Assembly: GCF_009730915.1 (NCBI RefSeq) | Contig: NC_052475.1 | Span: forward strand, 30,627,016 to 30,691,015 | Length of the DNA stretch: 64,000 nucleotides | From: Dioscorea cayenensis subsp. rotundata | Taxonomy: Eukaryota; Streptophyta; Magnoliopsida; Dioscoreales; Dioscoreaceae | Direction: 5' to 3' | Shown here: piece after piece, positions 12,883-25,731 of the stretch | Layout: each line of letters starts with the position of its first letter | Position numbering within the stretch: position 1 is the stretch's first letter | Program-made: the position numbers and the translations under genes | The notes under the pieces: model-generated | Seen by the model: only the letters and a program-made list of their open reading frames with translations | Told to the model about the DNA's origin: nothing | Databases searched by the model: none

Positions 12883-15800
12883 GTTATTAGGGTTTCTTTA
12901 ATAATGGTTAATTTAGTTAGTTAGTTAAGGGTAAGTTTCCTCATAATAAAGGAATTAACAATTGGGTTCCATGGAAGTGCATGGATTGATTTAAATAATT
13001 GTAAGCATTTTTTTTTTTTTTTCCAAGTTTAATTTTGTCAATTGTATTCTGAATCTATCTGATTCATATCAATTTAATCAAGCAATTGTAACCATGGTTG
13101 TTGGAAGTTCTTATTGTTGTTGTTGTTGTGGAAGTTGATGCTGTTTATATCAAATTATGTTCATATTTCCTTTTCATCTTACTTGATTTGTGAGCTTAAA
13201 TAGTTAATTGAGTTGAGCTCGAGCTTCAAATTGCACAGCTCATTAAGGCTCAGGATTAGTTTAATTGCGGCTCATTAAAATTGTAATAATTTATACATGT
13301 ATGCTATATTACTAAAATTATTACAACCAAATTATTATAACTATGTTATTATAGCTAAAAAAATGGGTTTGAACTCTCTATTTTTTAATGAGCCAAGTCG
13401 CTTAACAAATAAAGTTTGAAGTAGACTCAATTCGAGCTCGAGCATGATTCAAATAGTGCCAACCCGAGCACGACACATCTCGATTGAGGTTTGGGTTGTT
13501 TAAGCAATTGAGTTAAAAAATTTGAATTTTAATGTATGAAAAAACATAAATTGAGAAAATCTATTGTTTATCCAAGCTCTTATAGGGCTTTTTATTATTT
13601 TTTCCTAGAAAAATTTACAACTTGTGTCTCATAACAAACTAATAGAAAAAGTCTAATAAAACTAAATAAATTTGTATAGTATATATGGATGTTAAAAAAG
13701 AAACATAAATATATATTATTGTGAAATAAAAATAAGCATATTTTAACAAGGAATAATGTCCAAAATTTTAGAAACAACTACCATTAGAAATTTTTATTTT
13801 CATATTTATTTGCATTAAAATTTTAAAAAAATGAAAGGGAAATGTAACGTGTATCATGATTTTCCAAACAGTGCACACAACATGGGATGTTGGCCAAATT
13901 AATTAAGGGTAGCACAGGGACCATGCACTCAAAACTTTGATTGTCACATTTTACATGCATAGAAAATCATTATTTAATAAATTCAATATTTACAAATAAT
14001 GAGTGAGAAAATATATTTATGTTTTTAATAAATTCAATAATTCAAAAAAAAAATTATGATTTTGATTCAGTTTTCTAAACTTACCAACTCATCTATTGTG
14101 ATTTGTGTGGCACAAACAAAATTAATAATATGGCATCCACCGTAAAACACAGGTTTATTTTCATATAAAATCATTTAAACGGTTTCAATAAATGTCAATA
14201 AAATATTTATATTGCCTATCAATAAAAAAAAAAACCTTAACAATCATCTTATAATAATTAATGATTTCATTAATTAAATAAAGATAATTTGTTGACATGT
14301 TGGGAAAATAAAATAATTTTATTTATGACTAGCATATTGAGTGACCCACAAAATTTAAGGGAAACATATTCCAAAAAATCCAAATCACATGTTCATTATA
14401 ACATGTCCCTAAAACAATCTAAATAAATAAATAATTGGAGTAACACACATATAAAAAATCTAGAGTACCAACAAATCATGAGTCCTCGTGACTCACCAAA
14501 CATAAATTTCAGCACAATTAAAATATACTTCTTTTTTTTTAAAAAACAAAAACAAAAACAAAAGCAATTGAAATTGAAAATTTGAAACCAAACAAGAGGA
14601 CCATAAACCAAAGCACACTTATTGAATTGGATGACCCACATGATCATGAGTCAGGGTTCAGAGTGGACAATTAAGAGATAAGCTTGACCTTACTACTCCA
14701 ATCCAACGTGGATACAACTAATCCCAACAGCATCTTGGAATGTACCCTTTCCCCACAATATGCTCCACTTGAAGCTTTATGTTTGTTTCTTCCTACTTTA
14801 ATATTCTTATATTAATTAATTAATTAATTAAGCAATCCATTATTTTATTATTAAAATCTTGTTTTAAGAAATCTAATGTTTTGAAATAAGTTCACCTTTA
14901 AAAGAAATTTCATTTGTTTAGTGTCTTATGTTGGTTTGTTTTGTACTTCAATGCAAAGTGATTATTTATTTTATTGACGATTTTTTTTAAATAATTATTT
15001 TTAACCATTTGAGATATTTTTGGTAACTATAATTTAAGTTTGTTACTTGTAAAACTGAAAGAGTTTTTTGTCAATAAAAAAAATCTTAATTTTATGAGAT
15101 TTTTAATTTTTGACTATGAGAGACTATCCATGAATTAAAATTAATATCAAAATTTCTATTTTTGAAATGCCTCATGATATTGTCTGACTATTTTAGTTGA
15201 GTTTTGTACTACTTTTTGTTTTATTTTGGTTGTGATCTTTTTCCACATTTGATGGATTTTATATTTTTTATATTATATATATATTATTTTTAAATTTGAA
15301 TAAATTATGATTTATATATTTTATAAAAAAAATTCTCGCTTCCATAGTTCCATTTTCTTCCTCCTCATGTATGTTACATAGATAATTAGATATTTCAACA
15401 ATGGAAGAAGGTAAACTATTATTTCCATCACAAAAAATATTAATTAATTTTTTTTTAAAAAAAAACCCTGTCATTATCCAACTTTTTTGATTTTTTTTTC
15501 CTTATAATTAACACTAGAACTTCACAAATAATGGACATCAATTGAATTCTAAAAAGTAAACCATTTTCAGAATATTTTAAGTTATGATGATGTAGCACGA
15601 GGACCTTTGAATAGTGTATTAGACTTTGTCTAAGACAATCTAAACCATTGAATATTAATCCTACGGCCAAGATCATAAGATCAAAAGATCAAAGGGTCAA
15701 AGTCATATGCTGTCTGCTGTTCAACGGTCCACAGCGTCAGATCACTCCACCAAACTCAGGTTGCTGACGTGGCATGGTTGTTGGTGCCGGCTAGGTGGAG

Positions 15801-16279
15801 CCCTACGTTCGCCCACCAACCCAAATTAACTTAAAATGTCTATAATACCCTCAGTCTTATGGATAAACCCAAATTTCTCGTCGATTAGCCAACTACCCCC
15901 TGAAGGCATTCCCGTAATTTCGCACATTAAAATAAGGCACCAAGAACGCGCTTTTCAAAAGAGACCAAAGCAACAGACCTTAATCATCGTATTAATGACG
16001 TGTTGCTTTTCTACTGGTTATAAGTTTTCAGTTAGCCATTCAAGAGATGCCACGTCAGAAGGTAGGATAGATTCAGTGTCTTTTTTTCATTGGTAAATTG
16101 ACAATTAGGCGATGATAATAAATACTCAAAATCGTCGCGCGTTCACCTCCCCTTCTCGTTCGCAGCTTCGTTTAGACTCGCCATTAAAGGACCTTGATTT
16201 CGAGGAGGAAATCTAGGGTTAGGGCTTGCTCTTCGATGAGGGGTTTGTAGATCTTGATCGGAGGAGAAGGCCACGAGGG
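12883..16279. other. Intergenic region between xylosidase and shikimate kinase
   Basis: The xylosidase 3'UTR runs to roughly 13000. A fold-back repeat lies at 13208-13450. The rest to about 15660 is AT-rich with no supportable gene. From about 15680 the base composition becomes more balanced; this is the shikimate kinase promoter and leader, with no clear TATA box and AGGGTTAGGG just before the start. Confidence 0.6.
13208..13450. repeat. Fold-back element, possible non-autonomous DNA transposon (MITE)
   Basis: The left part TTGAGTTGAGCTCGAGCTTC is mirrored imperfectly on the right by TTTGAAGTAGACTCAATTCG followed by AGCTCGAGC. Inside, GGCTCATTAAAA (near 13269) is mirrored by TTTTTTAATGAGCC (near 13381). 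Clear terminal repeats and a target duplication were not found, so the exact ends and class are open. Confidence 0.4.
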
Positions 16280-19189
16280 ATGGAGGTGACCGTTGGACTG
16301 AGTTCGAGATCGATTGGGCTTCAGAGGAGGGAATGGGATTTCTCTCGGTGTTTAGTGGAGAGGAAGAGAGTTCCGGCGCTCAGCTTGAGCGTTCGGAGTT
16401 GGAATGGAGCTCCGATTCGGATGAACAACGATTACACCCACCCCAAGCATAAGGTTTATTGTTCTACTAAGAGGACCGGAGGTGATTATTTGGCGTGAAA
16501 TTTTTATTTGAATTTTTCTTGATTCGATATTTGGGATTCAATGGATTCACAAAGGCCCTTTGTGACTATCGTTGTTTATTTTTTTGGAGATTTAAAAAGA
16601 TTTCATTTGTTGCAACCTAAGCTGTTTAGAATTCTGGAGAAATAACGATTCTTAGAATTTCAATTGTTCCGGGCATTGATTATTGTGGACAGTGTTGTTT
16701 TTTCGTTTATTTGTGTTGATTAAGATGGATAGACAACTGAACACTTTCACTGAAAGCAGTAAAGATCATATTGAAGCGGCATTGCAGCAGCATAACTGAT
16801 AAAAATAAGAATTTTAATCATATCCAAAATAGGGTTTTCCCTTGTACGAATTGTGCTTTGAAATCTTGTTTTAGTGTTGCTTTACTTGACTTTTGGTTGA
16901 AAATGGTGGTTTGTTATTTCTTACTATCTATAGGTTTCTGTCTTTTGGCATTTTATTGATTTAGTATGCAAGTTGACTTGTCACTCAGATGCACACTATA
17001 ACATCGATTATTTATTTATCTTTAGTATGCAGATTGCATTTCCACTCAGAAGCACACCAATAATATTAATTTGTTATTATATTTTGAGAGAACATGTGGA
17101 TCACAACTGAGGACTATTTTTATTCATGCAGGCCTGCTTAAATGTATGTTGATTTAGTATGCAAGTTGACTTTTCACTTAGAAGCATTATAATATCAATT
17201 ATATTTTTATCTTTAGTATGCAGATTGCATTTCCACTCACAAGCACACCGCAAATATCAATTTTTTACTTATATTTTGAGATAACATGAGAATCACAACT
17301 GAGGACTACTTTTATTTATGCAGGCCTGCTTAGATGTATGTTTCCATAGAATGATTTTGAATTCCTTTCCAGTTTTGTTAATTTTCTTTGATGCCTTATG
17401 TGAAATCTTGGATTCCAGATTGCTATAAATTTCTTTGTTGGTTTACTAAACTTTTTCCTCGTCCTCTGGATTCAGCTGGAGCTTCAGGGTCTGAGGATTT
17501 TCATAACTCTGTTGATGAAGCCCTCATCTTAAAGGTTGGGAATATTTTTTTGAATAACATTTATGATAATCATTTTGCAAATGAAGTTTGAATTTTGTGC
17601 CTTAATTTTTTACACATTGCAGAGAAAATCAGAAGACGTTGCTCCATATTTATGTGGACGGTGTTTATATCTAGTTGGTAAGTTCTCTTCTCGTATGAGT
17701 TGCAATCTGTGACTTGTTAGTGAGATTATTAATTGATCAGTTATCAATGTTTCAACTACAGGAATGATGGGTTCTGGGAAGACCACAGTCGGAAAGATCT
17801 TATCAGAAGTCTTAGGCTATTCTTTTTTTGACAGGTTTGTGTTCCACTTGGCGGCTTAAGTTTTGTCTGATTAATATCTTAAATTTACGCTTTTTATTTG
17901 CATTGCAGTGATAAGCTTGTGGAGCAGGCTGTTGGAATGTCTTCTGTTGCTCAGATCTTTAAAGAACACAGTGAGGCTTTCTTCCGGGACAATGAGGTAT
18001 TAATCCTTCAAATCTGAAAGATAAAATTGTATGGTTGTTTCAAATAACTTTTGTTTTCTGAAGTTATAATTACAGTTACCACTGGCCAATGAGTATAAAT
18101 TTATGTGGGTCTGATTTCTTTCTTTGTGGCCTTCAGAGTGAAGTATTAAAAGACTTATCATCAATGCGTCGGTTGGTTGTTGCAACAGGAGGTGGTGCTG
18201 TAATCCGTCCAATCAACTGGTATTGGAATTAACAATTATCAATTTTTCTTTCCCCAGTTCTTCATGCTTATTCTATTAGAACATCTTAATCTAATTCGAC
18301 CAACTTATTTCACTTGTGTCAGGCGATACATGAAACAGGGGATCACAGTTTGGTTAGATGTGCCTCTTGAAGCTCTAGCTAAACGAATTGCTGCTGTAGG
18401 AACTGATTCTCGCCCTCTTTTACATGAAGAGCCTGGTGACCCTTACACAAAAGTAGCTAGCCTTCTCCACCAGCAACTCCACTGTTTTCAAACTCTGTTT
18501 CTTATTGTCTAGAGAAATCATTGTGGCATACATGACTAACTTATATTTGTATCTAAATTGGTAGACTTTTAGATTCTTAGTAGGCAAAAGATGGCATTGT
18601 GCATATTTTCTATAGCCAGAGAAACCAACCATAGATGTGGTTTATAACCTTTTTCGCCTTCTCCCTGCAGGCATTTACACGGCTCACCACTCTCGCTGAA
18701 CAAAGGGGAGAAGCTTATGCTAATGCTGATGCTAGAGTTTGCTTAGAAAGTATGTTTCTAACTCTTTATTTACCATGAAAAATTAAGGATATCATACACC
18801 TGTCTATAATTTGCCAGAAATTCTTATATCCGTGCAATCATTTGATTTTAATCGTCCCTTTCAAGTGCTTGAAGTCCTGACCACTCTCATATTACAAAAA
18901 AATTGCAGTGATTGCATCAAAACAAGGTCACAGTGATGTTTGTACACTGACACCAATTGCCATTGCCATTGAGGTATCACCACCAACCTCCTCCTCTGGA
19001 TCATCTTTCTTGTGTATTCACTCAGTTTGGAATTTTCTTTCTCTTTTTTTTTTCTTATTTTATTCTCGCAATGTAGAATATATTGGTTATAATATGTCCT
19101 ATTTCTTTCCTTTGTAGGCTCTTATCAAAATTGAAGCCTTTCTAAATGAGAAAGCACCAATTACAAAGCGTGCATTTCTTCAGGGTTGA
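16280..19189 (+). CDS. Shikimate kinase, plastid
   Basis: Complete gene of ten exons: 16280-16481, 17476-17534, 17623-17677, 17762-17834, 17909-17996, 18137-18219, 18323-18452, 18671-18749, 18909-18973, 19118-19189; phases close to give 301 residues, normal for the plant enzyme. It phosphorylates shikimate with ATP in the plastid, the fifth step towards chorismate and aromatic amino acids. The first ~67 residues are Arg/Ser-rich, as in a transit peptide. The P-loop is GMMGSGKT (106-113); the shikimate-binding acidic motif is FFDSD (127-131); TGGGAVIRP includes GGG at 177-179; [11 protein letters not shown] is the lid region with its Arg. No key residue is missing. Intron 1 is long (994 bp) and holds a 193-bp tandem duplication. 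A LINE sits about 155 bp past the stop and may disturb polyadenylation. The exon 1 donor was chosen by phase and is the least certain border. Confidence 0.95.
16958..17342 (+). repeat. 193-bp tandem duplication in shikimate kinase intron 1
   Basis: GATTTAGTATGCAAGTTGAC starts at 16958 and again at 17151; both copies continue with TTTAGTATGCAGATTGCATT, ACAACTGAGGACTA and CATGCAGGCCTGCTTA (second copy slightly changed). The copies differ by scattered substitutions and small indels. Confidence 0.9.
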
Positions 19190-19344
19190 AGCATCAACCT
19201 GAAGAAATGAATATATATATATATATATATACATCCTTGGCAATGTATTGGATCCTTATATTGTTCACAGTACCAATCCAATGTATTTGTTCATTCAGAT
19301 TTAGATTTTGTCTGTAAATGAATATATATTCCTTTTAAAGAAAA

Positions 19345-21816
19345 GCGTCAAATAAAATGTGTTGCAACTTTCTTCCAAAAATATTGGTCCATCGTAGAAA
19401 GTGACATTCTCAATCTTTGTGCTAGATTTTACGATAGAACGGCTAACCTGGAAAGAATCAATTGGGCGAGCATTATGCTAATTCCTAAACTTGATAACCT
19501 GGAAAGCCCAAGTGATTTTCGGCCAATTAGTCTTATAAATTCTGTTCTTAAAATCCTCTCCAAAATTTTGGCAAATAGACTAAGCAAGATCATCGACTCT
19601 ATCATTGATCATTCCCAATCCGTTTTCATCAAAGGAAGATGCATTCTTGACAACATCATGGCGGCGGGAGAGCTCATCTTTAGCCTACAAAAGCGACGCA
19701 TCAAAAGACATATAGTTAAAGTTGACTTTGCTAAAGCTTTCGACATGGTAAATTGGGAATTTTTAGTGGAACTTATGCATGTTTATGGTTTTGGATCAAA
19801 GTGGATTGGGTGGGTCAAAGCAATTCTCCTGTCCTCAAAAGCTAACTTTATTATAAATGGAGAACATAATGGATATGTTAGATACCTTCGTGGGCTGAGA
19901 CAGGGAGATCCACTTTCACCCCTTTTCTTTGCCCTAGTTACTGACGTCCTAAGCCTTATGTTCAATCATGCTTTGAACTCAGGGATTTTGTATGGAGTAC
20001 CTATCGGGAATTGGGGCAAAATGTGCAATTTACAATACGCAGATGACCTGCTAATCGTGATAGCAGGCGGTGTTGAGGACTTGAGAATCATTAAACTCAT
20101 TATGTTGCTTTTTCAAGGCATGTCTGAGCTAGCGGTCAACTTCCATAAAACATGTTTATTTGAATCCTCAGGTATTCAATTACCTGATGACCATCTAGCA
20201 AGGACACTCAACTGTACAAGGGGTACTCTCCCGGCATTTTACCTCGGTGTGCCTATCTCTGGCAAAAGACCTCGTAGGCAAGACTGGGAGATTCTAATTG
20301 CAAAAATTCATTCTAAATTAACTTCTTGGAAATCCAAGCTTTTATCTCTAGGTGGACGACTAACACTCGTCAACTCTGTTCTTTCTGCCGTCCCAACCTA
20401 TTGGATGTCCATTTTTAGACTTCCCTCTTGGGTTATCAAAGCTATTGATAGGATTATGAGGGATTTCCTTTGGTCAGGTGCAGAAATTGATAAACCTAAG
20501 ATGCGTTTAGTCAGTTGGAATCGTATCTGCAGACCCAGAGAACATGGGGGTTGGGGAATTCTAAATTTAGATGACTTCAATCTTGCACTCTTAGGGAAAT
20601 GGTGGTGGAAATTTACCACCGGAGTACCTTGGTGTGGAAGAGAGATAATTCTTTATAATTATTTTCAAAATTCCCCGCTTTGGAATCTCAATAATCGCCC
20701 CCCACAAAGAAGGTCGTTTATCTGGAATGGCCTCTTACAATGTCTTCCTGCCTTTAGAAATTGTATTTCTTCAATTGTACACAATGGGGACTCCACTCTT
20801 TTTTGGCTCGATAAATGGGTGGAGAATTGTGCGCCAATGTTACTTTGGCCAGAGCAGTTCATCCTCTCCAATCGCCCCTTTGATACAGTTCAAAATCTGG
20901 CTCATTTATTACAATCTCCTTGCTTCGTAGAAGGGACTCACTCTACAATTGGGCTCTTAAGTAGCAGTGTCCCAAACACACATGGTTTGAGAGATAGCAA
21001 AAAGTTGAGTCTTACGGCAAATGGAAGATACACAGTCAAATCGTTCTACGGTTTTCTTAGACACGGGGGGGGTCATGTGTAAGACCACCAATTTGATTTG
21101 GAAGAGTCCTTGTCCAAAAAAAATTTGTGTGTTTAGTTGGCTAGCTTGGGACAATAGTATCCTCACTCTAGATAAGCTGGCAGCACGAGGATGTAACAGA
21201 CTCCCCACTGCGACATGTGTTATGTGTAACGCAAGCATTGAAACTGTTGATCACTTATTCTTTTCCTGCCCATTTGCCACGATTATCTGGAATTCTCTCA
21301 TTCCAATTTTTTTATTACCGTCACCTCCACAGTCGGTTCATGCTCTTTGGGGATCTTGGAGGCCCAAACTCTCTTCTCATGTGAAAGATGCGGGGGACCT
21401 CATTATCCTTGCTTTAATGTGGAACATTTGGCTAGAAAGAAATCTTCGCATTTTTAGGGAAAGAAATGCTCGCATTTAATGTAAATCTGTATTATGCAAA
21501 TGTATTCATATGTTTCTACTTTGGTTGAATGCAGTACCAGATAAAAAGAAGCCAAGATTGGAGGATTCAGCTGTGTCTGCTAAACGCAGCCTGGACTTCC
21601 TGAATGACCAGCCAGGATCCGGCGAAGAAGACAAAGCTGAGTAGTCAGTGATTTTTTTGACCCTAACCTTTGGGTGGGTTAGGGGTCTTGTTATGTTATT
21701 TTGTTTCGACCCTGTTATCTTTTACTTTGTTTTTGCTTCACTTCTAGTGGATATTGTTTGGACTTATTTTCAGTTAATGCATGTGGTTTATCCACTTTTT
21801 CAAAAAAAAAAAAAAG
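19345..21816 (+). mobile_element. L1-type LINE, 5' truncated
   Basis: Non-LTR retrotransposon in the same direction as the shikimate kinase. The 5' end is cut inside ORF2 (first readable residues FFQKYWS near 19365), so ORF1 and the endonuclease are missing. Reverse transcriptase motifs are clear: SDFRPISLINS, FIKGRCILDN, VDFAKAFDMVNW, GLRQGDPLSPLFF and the catalytic YADD (20037-20048). A zinc-finger RVT region follows (WKSPCPKKICVFSW, LPTATCVMCNASIETVDHLF). One frame change at the G8 run 21065-21072 separates it from the RT frame. A second C-terminal stretch ends KRSLDFLNDQPGSGEEDKAE and TAG near 21643. The element ends with GTGGTTTATCCACTTTTTC and a poly-A of about 14. Target duplications were not identified with confidence. 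Confidence 0.95.
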
Positions 21817-23267
21817 TATTTATAATTATGAAAGAAAACAACTTTATGTTTATGTAATTTAATTTGGTTTCTGTTATTGTTTTTTATTGTTTTAAAATAA
21901 ATAAATAAATCAATAAATAAATATTTCTTTTTAAAATTCTAATTTCATTCTATTGGTATATATATATATATATAATTTTTTTCTTAAAAGTAGTAATAAA
22001 AAATAACATAATTCAAATATTTCTATATCCCAAATACACAAATATTATTATATTCGATATATACATATGAATTTTTAAAATAATTTTACATAAATATAAG
22101 ATTGAAACTTACAAATGATCCACATAAACCCTAAAACTCTCCTCTGTTTATCTCCATCTCTCTAACTTGGGTATCATTTGGCCCGCGGCATTAATTTACG
22201 AATTAGATTTAGATATGCAAATGACGTGTTTGATTAAATGCCTGAGCCTAAGCGGATCCTTTGGGAAAAAAAAGGAAGCTTTGCTGAGTTGCTTTGTCAT
22301 TATTGGTCTTGACTGTTCTGCAATTGAATTTATTTCTTTGTTTAATTCCTGTTGATTCTTTCTTATTTTTTATATGATAGTCTAAACTGTTGAAAATTGT
22401 CTTTTTGGTAATTTGGTCAAGGAGGGAATAATCAAGTTCTTTTATTATTCAATTATGGCCAACAATTGTATATCCAAGAACATTTCATTTTTGATAGAAA
22501 TCATGAGATTTACGGTATTTTTAGGATGTGAGTTTCAGATTTGTTAGAGCTTTACAAGAAACCATGAACTGGGATGTATTTGGTGGATATGTTCAATATG
22601 TGTTGAGCTTAATAATTGTGTTCTTAGTGTCACCATTAGTTACTACTATAGAGAACAAAAGAAAAATTTTCAGTGTTACTGATATGAATAAAATGATGGA
22701 CTTGACAATCCTTTATCCTTTCAGGAAAGATCAAGTATATAGAAGACGAATCATACAAAATTTCTATGTAGAATACATCGGAGGAAACCAATGATTAATG
22801 ATAGATAAAAAGGAATTAGAGATAATCATGGCGTAAGTTTTGATACATTGGATGGTTGCTTATGGAACTTCATATGCAAGGAATATCTCCCCGATATGAT
22901 CTTTTTTTAATCTATCTTCTTTTGGATTTTAGCATAATTTTAACATTTTAAGTTACATTTGTTTTTCTTAAAAAAAATACGAATTGAAAACAAATCTAAG
23001 CTTCTTTTAAGAAAATCCGACAAAATATGATGAATATCTTTGACTAAACATAAAAAAAAAATAATATAAAAATTTCATCAGGCTAATTTCCTTACGGTTC
23101 CAAGATTCTCTTTTACTCATCCTTCCTTATTATTATTGTTTAATTGTCAACCTGTTTGTTTTTTTTAGCAATAAAAAGACATATCATATTTATAGCTTTA
23201 AGTTATCTTTTCTAATGATAATTTAATGCAATTTGCAGTGTTAATAAAGTAAAACAAAAGAAAGATA
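21817..23267. other. Intergenic region before the LOG pseudogene
   Basis: AT-rich DNA with (TA)n tracts. An 88-codon open stretch at 22528-22794 shows no recognisable domain and no splice partner. Nothing else supported. Confidence 0.5.
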
Positions 23268-25201
23268 ATGAGTACATCCAAATTCAAGACAATTTGTGAT
23301 TTTTGTGGTAGCAACCTAGGAAAGAAAAAGAGTTACCAAGATGTTGCCATTGATCTAGGCAAAGAACTGGTTTGGCTTCTTCCTTTTACTTAATTTTAAT
23401 TGCTCTTTTTATCACTCTTTCTTCCTTTCCATCATTTTTCTCTATTATTGTTCTTATAATCATATAGCCTATTCATTTCTATGTGCTCAACTAGAAATAT
23501 CTTAAATAACATAGCAAATTCCTTCAGGTGGTGAAAAACATTAATTTAGTATATGGAGGAGGCAATATTGTATTAATGGGCTTGATATCTTAAATTGTCT
23601 TTGATGGTGGAAGACATGTTCTTGGGTATGATATTTTTGAAAAAAAGTTATGGAAAGGCTATTCATTTAAAAAAAAACTTAAGATATTAACATTTTTTTC
23701 CCATATACTCAGTATCATTCCCAAAGCTCTAATGGATAAAGAGGTATGAAAAACAATTATTGAATTTTATGACAAACTCTTCAAAAACAAAAACTCAAAC
23801 CACAAATACCAATGCCTATTCAGTAATATATTGGTTTGTGAATTTGTCATATCACTGGCATCACTATAGGAGAAGTAAAAGCAATTGCAGATATGCATCA
23901 AAGGAAAGCAGAGATGGCTCACAATTCTGATGCCTTTATTGCTATACCTGGTTAATGCATAAATCGACATTTCAAATTTATTATATGCTCACTGCCATTG
24001 TTTTATTTTGTTATCATTATTTTATCATTCATTATGCAAAAAACGACAAATCCTCTGATCACAAATCATTATATTTTAATGTTCTTGACATAAATAACCA
24101 AAAATACAAAAAAAAATGTACTCATTAATTTCAATTGAAATTGTTATGCAGGAGGTTGTGGCACTCTTGAGGAACTTTTTGAAGTAATTACTTGGGCACA
24201 ATTAGGCATGCATAACAAGCCGGTAAGTCAACACCAATTGTACAATACACAATGGAAATTATGAACAAAATATGTCTAACTTATTCTTTGTTTTAGGTCG
24301 GATTACTGAATATTAATGGTTACTACAACTCATTACTTTCTTTCATTGACCAAGCTGTGGAAGAAGGTTTCATCAACCCAAGTGAACGACATATCATTGT
24401 CTCCGCTTCAAATGCAAAAGAGCTGATTGAGAAACTCGAAGTAATGTTTACAATTTTTTTTTAAATAATATTTACTAAGTGTTAGTTTTTTGACAATTAC
24501 TTTTAATTGTTTAGAATTCTATTGAAATTACAGGACAATGAACCATATCAGAAAGAAGTAGCATTAAAACTAAATTGGAACTCTAAGCAGCTCAGACACT
24601 CTCAAAACAATGTAATTTTTACTTACATATAAAGATAATGAAGAACAACATTATAGACAAATTTGACCGGTTGAAGACCTCAACCTATGTTTGAAAATAT
24701 CAAGTGAACTACAAATGCGTCTTGGCCTAGCTATGATTTATGGAAAAATAAAAAATAAAAAAGTAAAGTTTCATATAACTATAATACTTGCATATCGATT
24801 AATAAATACAAAATGAAATGCATAACAAATAGATTTAGTGTGATTATCATTGAGAATCTAATATAACAATAAATTATTTTATGTATTAGTTAGCATAGAA
24901 TAATTTTTTTTATATCATCTCAAATAACATCTTCACATGACTTACTTTGAAAAACATTCACTAATACATTGGTCTTTGACATGTCGAAAATACTACTAGC
25001 CATTAGAAGGGAGGCAAAGCATTGGCCCCAAACCATCATCAGATCCATGGAGTTGACTCATCAAAGAACAATGCCGGAAAGCCTCTCAAATCCAATTCAT
25101 CTCACAAAATCCCATCATTAGTTACTCTGATCGACCTCAACCTTCCTGTTGCCATGGATGATGATGTTAAACACTCCACTGACTTTGATGCACATCCATA
25201 A
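23268..25201 (+). pseudogene. LOG-type cytokinin riboside 5'-monophosphate phosphoribohydrolase, inactivated
   Basis: LOG enzymes release active cytokinin bases from their nucleotides. Exon-like pieces: 23268-23369 ([19 protein letters not shown]), 23528-23625 (LVYGGGNIVLMGLIS), 23713-23743, 23851-23950 ([20 protein letters not shown]), 24152-24222 ([18 protein letters not shown]), 24297-24440 ([18 protein letters not shown]) and 24534-24612. The PGGxGTLEE motif and its partner Arg are kept, with Cys where Tyr is common. Two lesions show loss of function: TAA at 23591-23593, where the family has Gln, and no AG in front of the fourth exon (the bases are AT). A possible eighth exon, 25007-25201, preceded by TTAG and in matching phase, adds a tail containing TLIDLNLPV. 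Without it the reading ends at TAA 24630-24632. The gene is otherwise well kept, so inactivation is probably recent. Confidence 0.85.
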
Positions 25202-25731
25202 TGACAACTATGAATGGAGTGGAACTGTTGCATTTTTTTTTCTCTATTGTGTGACTGTTTGGAGTTGGGGATGAGAACTTGAACAACTTTTTTTTGTGTT
25301 TAATTCAAGTGATTTTGTTTACTAATATTTTAATAATAACTTTTGAGTTAATTATGAAATTGAATAAATATGAAGAACATCTCAGTTAAATTGAGTAACT
25401 CTTCCTAACTTACTTGAGAATATAAATCAAATGGGTTAATCTATCACAATTCAACTTTTCGACCATGAATGTAAAACAAAAAATTATGTTGTAATTTATT
25501 AATGTATAAATAAATCCTTACTAAATAGATGGTTTTTTTTTTTTTCCAAACTTACGATATATCTTCTAACCATAAAAATTATCAACAAATGAAATATTTA
25601 TTACATTTTTAATTTTTAAAAAAAATAAAATAAAATAAGTAAAATAACATATAAATTTAAAATACATGTACAATAAAAAATTAAATGATTTTCATATATA
25701 CACCCGTAGCGTCAGCACGGGTCTCCCACAC
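25202..25731. other. AT-rich spacer between LOG pseudogene and hAT element
   Basis: No gene or clear repeat recognised; about 75 per cent A+T judged by eye, ending abruptly at the GC-rich transposon end. Confidence 0.6.

Noticed and set aside
22528-22794. Open 88-codon stretch on the plus strand
   Set aside because: No family resemblance, low-complexity hydrophobic composition and no exon neighbours.
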